Below, piece after piece: positions 1 to 6,149 of a DNA stretch of 6,149 nt (position 1 is its first letter; every line of letters begins with the position of its first letter). The notes beneath the pieces are model-generated. The model did no database searches. It worked only from the letters and a program-made list of their open reading frames with translations, and was not told the DNA's origin. Position numbers and translations under genes: made by a program. This DNA comes from JAVBOJ01 sp031550755 (GTDB lineage Bacteria > Bacillota > Clostridia > Oscillospirales > UBA929), in NCBI GenBank assembly GCA_031550755.1, contig JAVBOJ010000029.1:1-6149 (forward strand), given 5' to 3'.

Positions 1-141
1 GACCGTCCCCGGTCGCCCGCGTATTTCCCCCGTTGTAGGGGCGGCTATCAGCCGTCCGCGCATCTCCCGCGCCCGCCCGTTGCCCGCGTCAACCAACCGG
101 GGGCGGGAACGCGGCGGGCGACCGGGGACGGTCGCCCCTAC
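1..141. repeat. Cluster of three GTAGGGGC-type hairpin repeats, one inverted
   Basis: Three related units are visible. Unit A (1-20) is cut by the window edge. Unit B (35-60) starts GTAGGGGCGGCT and carries the stem 39-46 / 50-57 with an ATC loop and one G-T pair. Unit C lies on the minus strand (141 to 114) and starts GTAGGGGCGACC. Units A and C form a perfect 20-bp inverted repeat (1-20 against 114-133), and each can fold on its own (GACCG/CGGTC at 1-5 / 10-14). I recall intergenic repeats of this kind as common in Oscillospiraceae-type genomes; this is from memory, not a search. The repeats lie downstream of the histidine kinase gene. No protein gene is supported here. Confidence 0.7.
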
Positions 142-182
142 GAACGCCGGGTTTTGCCACGGTATCCGTTATTCCTCCTGCG

Positions 183-227
183 TCATTGCCCTCCCAGAAA
201 AACAATGACCGCAAAGACAAATATCAT
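183..227 (-). CDS. Doubtful 14-residue hydrophobic small ORF
   Basis: An ATG at 227-225 opens a 14-codon ORF reading MIFVFAVIVFLGGQ and ending in TGA at 185-183. It is preceded by AAAAGGAG at 244-237 with a 9-nt spacer, which is close to ideal for a Firmicute ribosome binding site. The peptide is almost entirely hydrophobic and could span a membrane only marginally. The ORF overlaps a 7-bp inverted repeat (182-188 / 203-209). I do not recognise the peptide. It could be a small membrane peptide, a leader peptide or chance. The good SD argues for it; the tiny size and the repeat-rich surroundings argue against. Confidence 0.2.
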   Translation of the reverse strand: MIFVFAVIVFLGGQ

Positions 228-250
228 CGGCGTCGGCTCCTTTTGGGGGT

Positions 251-269
251 GTATTTGCCCCTGCAATAC
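251..269. repeat. Short imperfect palindrome GTATT...AATAC
   Basis: GTATT (251-255) pairs with AATAC (265-269) around a TGCCCCTGC loop. It is flanked by G-runs at 245-249 and 270-274 that could pair with the C-run in the loop. It looks like a degenerate member of the intergenic palindromes that fill this gap. It has no T-tract on the minus strand and so is not a convincing terminator for the kinase gene. Confidence 0.35.
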
Positions 270-277
270 GGGGGTAC

Positions 278-306
278 GTAGGGACGCCGAGGGCGGCGTC
301 CCCTAC
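278..306. repeat. GTAGGGACGCC palindrome
   Basis: GTAGGGACGCC (278-288) pairs with GGCGTCCCCTAC (295-306) with a single bulged C and a short G-rich loop. It lies about 30 nt beyond the kinase stop codon. On the minus strand it is a strong stem that could block 3' exonucleases or stall polymerase, but no run of T follows, so a canonical intrinsic terminator is not supported. It resembles the GTAGGGG repeats at 1-141 in its starting bases and may belong to the same broad family. Confidence 0.5.
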
Positions 307-337
307 CATACGGCGGGAGTGGCGAGCGCGTCAACTC

Positions 338-1753
338 TCACCGCTTCGATTCCCCCAGCGTAAACGTAAACTGGGTGAATCCGTCCTGGCTTTTCACCCA
401 AATATCCTCCCTGTGGTTGCCCAAAATCGTCTTGACAATATACAGCCCCAAGCCCAGGCCCTTGTCCACACCGCGGGACTTATCCACCTTGTGGAACCGG
501 TCAAACACATGCGGCAGATCGTCCGGCGGGATTTCAGGCCCGCCGTTGCCCACCGTGACGAGCAGCTTGCCGCTCTTTTTCTGAAGCGAGACGAACAGCC
601 CCGCCTCGGGCGAGGCGTACTTCACGGCGTTGTCAAGGAGGTTGTACACCACCTGCGCGATGCCGTCGGGGTCGCCCATGGCCATGACCGGCTCGTCGGG
701 CAGGTCGAGGTTCACCACCAGCTTTTTGTCCTCAATTTTCGTCTCAAAGCTGAGAAGAATCCGCCCGATGAGCTCCACAATGTCAAACGGCCGCAGAGGC
801 AGCTCCTCCTGCCCCCCTTGCAGCCGGGAGATTTCCAGCATCCGCAGCACCAGACGCGACAGACGCCCCACCTCAGTCCGGACGATGCCGAGATACTCCG
901 GCTGTTTTTCCGGGGGAATGGTGCCGTCCAAAATACCGTCGATGAAGCCGGAAATGGTGGTCATGGGGGTTTTGAGCTCATGGGAAATGTTGGCGATAAA
1001 GCCGGAGCGCAGTTCCTCGGCGCGCGCCAGCGATTCGGCCATGGCGTTAAAGGCTAGCGCCAGCTCGCCCAGCTCATCGTCGCGGCTGTCCGCCCCGACG
1101 GCCCGGACGGAGAACTCTCCGCGCGCAAAGCTCTGGGCGGCAAAGGCCATGGACTTGAGCGGGCGGGTCATCCGCCGGGAAAATACATAGGCCGAAATAA
1201 AGGCCACCGTCATGACAAACAGAGAGGCCATGAGGAAAATGTTGACAAAGCCGGCCAACAGCGAATTGTTCTGCCCAGCCGGAGCCGAGACCAGCACAAA
1301 GCCCGCCACCCGTCCGCTGACGGTGAGGACGGGCCGAATTTCATAGTTTTGCGGCGCGGGAAACAGCCCGCCCAGCGTGCCGACCTGCCCCTGCTCGTCT
1401 TGCAGCGCCAAGACCAGCGCCGCTTCGGGAATCATTTCGCCGGTGTGCTCACAAAACATTTCCGAGCAGACCAAGACCTGCCCCGACGCGCCGGCTACCA
1501 AAATGGTGCTCTCGGTGACGCGGGACAGGGTGGTCAAATAGCGCAGAAAATCAATGCTGAGCTGGAGCATGTTGCCGTGCAGATAGGTCCCCGACAGCTC
1601 GGCCATCAGGTCGGCGTTGTTGGCCAGCTGATGCCGCCGCTCGTCCGCCAGCCGCGCCGACGCCACGCTGACAAACGCTACGCCCAGCATGGAAAAGCTC
1701 AGCAAAATCAGCAGGGCGGTCATGAAAAAATGCTTGAAAAACAGGCTTTTCAT
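338..1753 (-). CDS. Membrane sensor histidine kinase (HAMP, HisKA, HATPase_c)
   Basis: This is a 471-residue two-component sensor kinase. A short basic N-terminus leads into a first membrane helix (about 11-33). An extracytoplasmic sensor region follows (about 34-163), then a second helix (about 164-191), a HAMP domain (192-245), a HisKA domain with ISHELKTP and phospho-acceptor His258, and a HATPase domain. The N box is NLLDNAVKYA (Asn375), the F box FDRFHKVDKS (417-425) and the G2 box GLGLGL (432-437). The G1 box is unusual: the usual DxGxGI aspartate is Asn403 (NGGPEI). I recall this as a variant of many clostridial kinases. The sensor carries Cys96 and Cys101. The start chosen is the ATG at 1753, 4 nt after the fprA stop. 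A TTG at 1792 would add 13 residues and overlap fprA, but the purines before it abut the codon. The SD at 1753 is also weak, so translational coupling to fprA is likely. No response regulator is adjacent, and the signal sensed is unknown. Confidence 0.93.
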   Translation of the reverse strand: MKSLFFKHFFMTALLILLSFSMLGVAFVSVASARLADERRHQLANNADLMAELSGTYLHGNMLQLSIDFLRYLTTLSRVTESTILVAGASGQVLVCSEMFCEHTGEMIPEAALVLALQDEQGQVGTLGGLFPAPQNYEIRPVLTVSGRVAGFVLVSAPAGQNNSLLAGFVNIFLMASLFVMTVAFISAYVFSRRMTRPLKSMAFAAQSFARGEFSVRAVGADSRDDELGELALAFNAMAESLARAEELRSGFIANISHELKTPMTTISGFIDGILDGTIPPEKQPEYLGIVRTEVGRLSRLVLRMLEISRLQGGQEELPLRPFDIVELIGRILLSFETKIEDKKLVVNLDLPDEPVMAMGDPDGIAQVVYNLLDNAVKYASPEAGLFVSLQKKSGKLLVTVGNGGPEIPPDDLPHVFDRFHKVDKSRGVDKGLGLGLYIVKTILGNHREDIWVKSQDGFTQFTFTLGESKR

Positions 1754-1757
1754 GGCC

Positions 1758-2876
1758 CTAGGGACGCCAGACAGACTTGACGGGCGGATCAATCTCCCAG
1801 CCGAGCGCCTTCAGCGTCTCCTCAATAATGCCGACGCTCTCGCCGCTCCAGCCGTAGGAGCCGAAGGCGCGCCCCCGCCGGTTTTTCGGGGACAGGCCGC
1901 GTACATAGCTCAAAAACGCCGCCATGGTCGGCATGACCTGCCGGTTGAGCGTCGGACAGCCGACGGCGATATAGTGCGCGTCGAGCAGGGCGGCCATGCA
2001 GGTGGAGACATGGGTGTCCCTGAGGCAGAGCGTCTCGACCGTATACCCCCCGGCGCGGAGGTCGGCCTCAAGGCCGTCGGCCAGCATTCTGGTCGAGCCC
2101 CACATGGTGTCATAGACGATGACGGCGCGGGCCGGGTCGGTCTCACTCGCCGCCCAGCGGGCGTACGCCCCGACCATCTCGCCGATATATTTGCGTAGCA
2201 TGACGCCGTGGCTCGGGCAGATGACCGAGATGGAAAACCCGCCGATGTCGGCCAGCAGCTTTTTGACCTGCGCACCGAACGGCAGGACAATGTTGGCGTA
2301 ATAATCCCCGGCGCGCTCCATGAGGCGGTCATAGCCCAGCTCGTCGTCAAAGCGCTCCGGCCCGGCGATGTGCTGCCCCAGCGCGTCGTTGGAAAACAGG
2401 AGCTCCTCCCCGCGCAGATAGGTGGACATGCTGTCCGGCCAGTGCACCAGCGGCATGAGCACAAACTCGAAGGTGAATTTTCCGGTATTCAGCGTGTCGC
2501 CGGTTTTGACCGGCTGAAAGTCCATCCTCACATCGGGGTAATAAGCCGACAGCCCCTTCTGCCCGTTGGGCGAGCAGATGACCTTCATATTGGGGCAGAG
2601 CGCCGCCAGCGCCGGCAGCGCGCCCGAATGATCCGGCTCGGTGTGGTTGGAGATGTGGTAGTCAATTTTGGCGGGATCGACGATCTCGCGGATGTTATCC
2701 AGCATCTCGTCGGTAAACGACGCCTTGACGGTATCGATGAGGGTGATTTTCTCGTCGAGCACCAGATAGGCGTTGTAGGTGGAGCCGACCGGCGTCAGGT
2801 ATCCGTGGAAATTGCGGACGTCGCGGTCGACGGCTCCGACCCAGTAAATGTTGTCTTTTATTTTGACGGCGGACAT
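1758..2876 (-). CDS. fprA: FprA-type flavodiiron protein (O2/NO reductase), short C-terminus
   Basis: This is a 372-residue class A flavodiiron protein, a cytoplasmic enzyme family that reduces O2 to water and/or NO to N2O with electrons usually passed from rubredoxin. The N-terminal metallo-beta-lactamase domain (about 1-245) has the complete di-iron ligand set: His78, Glu80, Asp82 and His83 in HTEPDH, then His145, Asp164 and His223 (PSHG). The C-terminal flavodoxin domain (about 250-372) has the FMN phosphate loop TMWGST (257-262), GCPTLNRQVMPT (306-317) and FGSYGWSGES (338-347). The start is ATG 2876 with AAAGGAGG at 2892-2885 and an 8-nt spacer. The protein stops at VWRP. Family members such as Moorella FprA have about 400 residues, so the last helix of the flavodoxin fold appears missing. 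The sensor kinase gene begins 4 nt downstream. O2 or NO preference cannot be read from the sequence. Confidence 0.95.
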   Translation of the reverse strand: MSAVKIKDNIYWVGAVDRDVRNFHGYLTPVGSTYNAYLVLDEKITLIDTVKASFTDEMLDNIREIVDPAKIDYHISNHTEPDHSGALPALAALCPNMKVICSPNGQKGLSAYYPDVRMDFQPVKTGDTLNTGKFTFEFVLMPLVHWPDSMSTYLRGEELLFSNDALGQHIAGPERFDDELGYDRLMERAGDYYANIVLPFGAQVKKLLADIGGFSISVICPSHGVMLRKYIGEMVGAYARWAASETDPARAVIVYDTMWGSTRMLADGLEADLRAGGYTVETLCLRDTHVSTCMAALLDAHYIAVGCPTLNRQVMPTMAAFLSYVRGLSPKNRRGRAFGSYGWSGESVGIIEETLKALGWEIDPPVKSVWRP

Positions 2877-2884
2877 GGGGATTC

Positions 2885-2892
2885 CCTCCTTT
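2885..2892 (-). promoter_or_regulatory. Ribosome binding site of fprA
   Basis: AAAGGAGG on the minus strand, 8 nt before ATG 2876, fixes the start of the flavodiiron protein. I found no convincing sigma-A promoter between this site and the secA stop. The gene may therefore be read through from secA or from a promoter I cannot recognise. Confidence 0.85.
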
Positions 2893-2914
2893 GTTCAAAT
2901 GCGACGCTGGGAAT

Positions 2915-3004
2915 AGTGAACAGTTAACAGTTAATAGTGAACAGTTGCGGAGTCCGCTTCGCGGACAAATCAATTCATCGCGCTTCGCGCGACACCATCA
3001 CTGT

Positions 3005-3023
<19 letters not shown>
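2915..3023. repeat. Palindromic heptanucleotide-repeat element overlapping the secA 3' end
   Basis: The left arm (2915-2942) is four head-to-tail heptamers: AGTGAAC, AGTTAAC, AGTTAAT, AGTGAAC. The right arm, read on the minus strand from 3023, is three: AGTGAAC, AGTGTAC, AGTGAAC. The outer ten bases are perfect inverted repeats (2915-2924 / 3014-3023), and so are the inner ones (2936-2945 / 3000-3009). The core has two 6-bp hairpins with identical TTC loops: GTCCGC/GCGGAC (2952-2957 / 2961-2966) and TCGCGC/GCGCGA (2978-2983 / 2987-2992). It encodes no protein and no target-site duplication is visible. It resembles a small non-autonomous repeat (REP or MITE-like). The secA stop codon and its last codons lie within it. 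Confidence 0.8.
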
Positions 3024-5761
<2,738 letters not shown>

Positions 5762-5770
5762 AACAGAAAA

Positions 5771-5775
5771 CCTCC
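5771..5775 (-). promoter_or_regulatory. Ribosome binding site of secA
   Basis: GGAGG on the minus strand with a 9-nt spacer to ATG 5761. It decides the secA start. An upstream in-frame alternative is not needed because this start gives the standard SecA N-terminus. Confidence 0.85.
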
Positions 5776-5811
5776 AAACAAACCGGGTTGTGTGAGTATG
5801 CTTTACTGGGT

Positions 5812-5820
5812 ATTATACCA
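5812..5820 (-). promoter_or_regulatory. Probable secA promoter with extended -10
   Basis: On the minus strand TGGTATAAT gives a perfect TATAAT (5817-5812) with the TG of an extended -10 element one base upstream. The transcription start would be near 5805, leaving a leader of about 43 nt before the ATG. No good TTGACA-like -35 sits at the expected distance, only a pyrimidine-rich CTTTTTC stretch (about 5825-5842). The promoter would therefore depend on the extended -10. Confidence 0.75.
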
Positions 5821-5928
5821 TATCTGAGAAAAAGAAAAAGAAGTTTTTGTGAATTCATGGGCGGAGAGGCGTTTGCAGGGGGGCCGTGTTGGTCCCTATA
5901 AACTATGGAGGGAACGGATTTCCGCCAC

Positions 5929-5965
5929 AATAAGAAAGAGCCCCGGACGGAAGCGTCCGGGGCTC
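5929..5965 (-). terminator. Intrinsic terminator of a minus-strand gene beyond the window
   Basis: A perfect 12-bp GC-rich stem, GAGCCCCGGACG / CGTCCGGGGCTC (5938-5949 and 5954-5965), has a 4-nt loop and is followed on the minus strand by TTTCTTATT. It would end transcription of whatever gene lies to the right of 6149 before the secA promoter. In many Firmicutes the gene before secA is the ribosome hibernation factor hpf, but that gene is not in this window. On the plus strand the stem has no T-tract. Confidence 0.75.
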
Positions 5966-5997
5966 AGGCTGTCAAAAAAATTATTTTGACAGCCTGA
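5964..5997. repeat. 14-bp perfect inverted repeat next to the terminator
   Basis: TCAGGCTGTCAAAA (5964-5977) is the exact reverse complement of TTTTGACAGCCTGA (5984-5997), with a 6-nt AAATTA spacer. It overlaps the right arm of the preceding terminator stem by two bases. The A/T runs lie inside the stem, so it is not a standard terminator in either direction. It could be a repeat remnant, a second RNA hairpin or a protein-binding site. Confidence 0.65.
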
Positions 5998-6017
5998 CGT
6001 CGCTGCGGCGGGACTCC

Positions 6018-6036
6018 GTGCAGCGAAAAGCTGCAC
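6018..6036. repeat. Short hairpin GTGCAGC/GCTGCAC
   Basis: A perfect 7-bp stem (6018-6024 / 6030-6036) closes a GAAAA loop. It has no T-tract, so it looks like a structural element in the hairpin chain upstream of secA rather than a terminator. Confidence 0.5.
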
Positions 6037-6043
6037 TCAACGC

Positions 6044-6073
6044 GAAAAGGAGGTGAAAACCCCTCCTTTTCAC
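6044..6073. repeat. SD / anti-SD palindrome with two alternative stems
   Basis: GAAAAGGAGG (6044-6053) pairs perfectly with CCTCCTTTTC (6062-6071). A competing stem pairs GTGAAAA (6053-6059) with TTTTCAC (6067-6073). Both share the right arm, so they exclude each other. The plus strand contains AAAGGAGGTGA (6046-6056), a full Shine-Dalgarno match. The minus strand therefore contains TCACCTCCTTT, the sequence at the 3' end of bacterial 16S rRNA. No credible ORF follows the SD on the plus strand. Confidence 0.55.
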
Positions 6074-6076
6074 ACT

Positions 6077-6125
6077 TTTCCTCCCCCCCTTTGCTCATAT
6101 GCCGAGGCCGGAGGAAACCTTTTTT
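6077..6125 (+). terminator. Possible plus-strand intrinsic terminator
   Basis: TTTCCTCC (6077-6084) pairs with GGAGGAAA (6110-6117), followed by CC and six Ts (6120-6125). The stem is 8 bp and the loop is long (25 nt, with only weak internal pairing), so the call is tentative. It would terminate an RNA read rightward through the hairpin chain. Confidence 0.3.
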
Positions 6126-6127
6126 AC

Positions 6128-6149
6128 GGGCTGAGCCCCCGGACGGAAG
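6128..6149. repeat. Truncated second copy of the terminator palindrome
   Basis: GAGCCCCCGGACGGAAG at 6133-6149 repeats the left arm and loop of the 5938-5965 hairpin with one extra C. The window ends where the right arm should begin. A small GGGCT/AGCCC palindrome (6128-6138) overlaps it. The two copies are in the same orientation, about 195 bp apart. Confidence 0.55.

Noticed and set aside
1..141. Possible CRISPR array from the repeated GC-rich units
   Set aside because: Unit spacing is irregular, one unit is inverted, there are no equal-length spacers, and no cas genes are present.
413..1057. Long plus-strand ORF opposite the histidine kinase
   Set aside because: It is antisense to a well-supported gene, shows no recognisable domain, and is expected from GC-rich codon bias.
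1759..1768. TAGGGACGCC at the fprA 3' end matching the palindrome at 279-288, as a sign of repeat insertion truncating fprA
   Set aside because: Only 10 bases match, no second arm is present, and the same bases encode the plausible native residues WRP, so chance is a sufficient explanation.
2208..2927. 239-codon plus-strand ORF opposite fprA
   Set aside because: The minus-strand frame has all the flavodiiron ligands. This frame has no SD-supported start and no family signature, and it ends in the repeat element.
5986..5991. Consensus TTGACA on the plus strand, mirrored on the minus strand
   Set aside because: It arises from the palindrome, and no -10-like hexamer lies 16-18 nt downstream on either strand.
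6053..6149. GTG-initiated reading frame open to the window end after AAAGGAGG
   Set aside because: The GTG overlaps the SD itself, leaving no spacer, and the translation is proline-rich and repeat-derived.

Overview
The window looks like chromosomal DNA from a GC-rich member of the Clostridia, most plausibly an Oscillospiraceae-type gut or anaerobic Firmicute. This is inferred from three things: a SecA of about 918 residues with a CxCx8CC zinc tail, an oxygen/NO-detoxifying flavodiiron protein, and dense GTAGGGGC-type and other palindromic intergenic repeats. I could not verify the taxonomy by search.

All three confident protein genes lie on the minus strand and read right to left: secA (5761 to 3005), an FprA-type flavodiiron protein (2876 to 1758), and a membrane sensor histidine kinase (1753 to 338). 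secA has its own extended -10 promoter and a good ribosome binding site. fprA follows after about 128 nt, most of which is a palindromic heptanucleotide-repeat element that supplies the stop codon of secA. The kinase starts 4 nt after the fprA stop, so those two genes are very probably co-transcribed. The FprA is some 25 residues shorter than usual, and no response regulator gene lies beside the kinase.

Positions 1-337, downstream of the kinase, hold no convincing normal-sized gene. They contain three copies of a GTAGGGGCGRCC-type hairpin repeat (one cut by the window edge), two further palindromes, and a doubtful 14-codon hydrophobic ORF with a good Shine-Dalgarno sequence.

Positions 5762-6149, upstream of secA, hold the secA promoter and a chain of palindromes. 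These are an intrinsic terminator for a minus-strand gene beyond the window, an adjoining 14-bp inverted repeat, a 7-bp hairpin, two mutually exclusive stems around a perfect SD / anti-SD sequence, a possible plus-strand terminator, and the start of a second copy of the first terminator palindrome.

Functionally, secA is housekeeping protein export, while fprA plus the kinase look like a small redox or stress unit. I see no clear novel defence or mobile system. The most unusual points are the repeat element that ends secA, the shortened FprA/kinase junction, and the alternative-pairing RNA-like region near 6018-6149.
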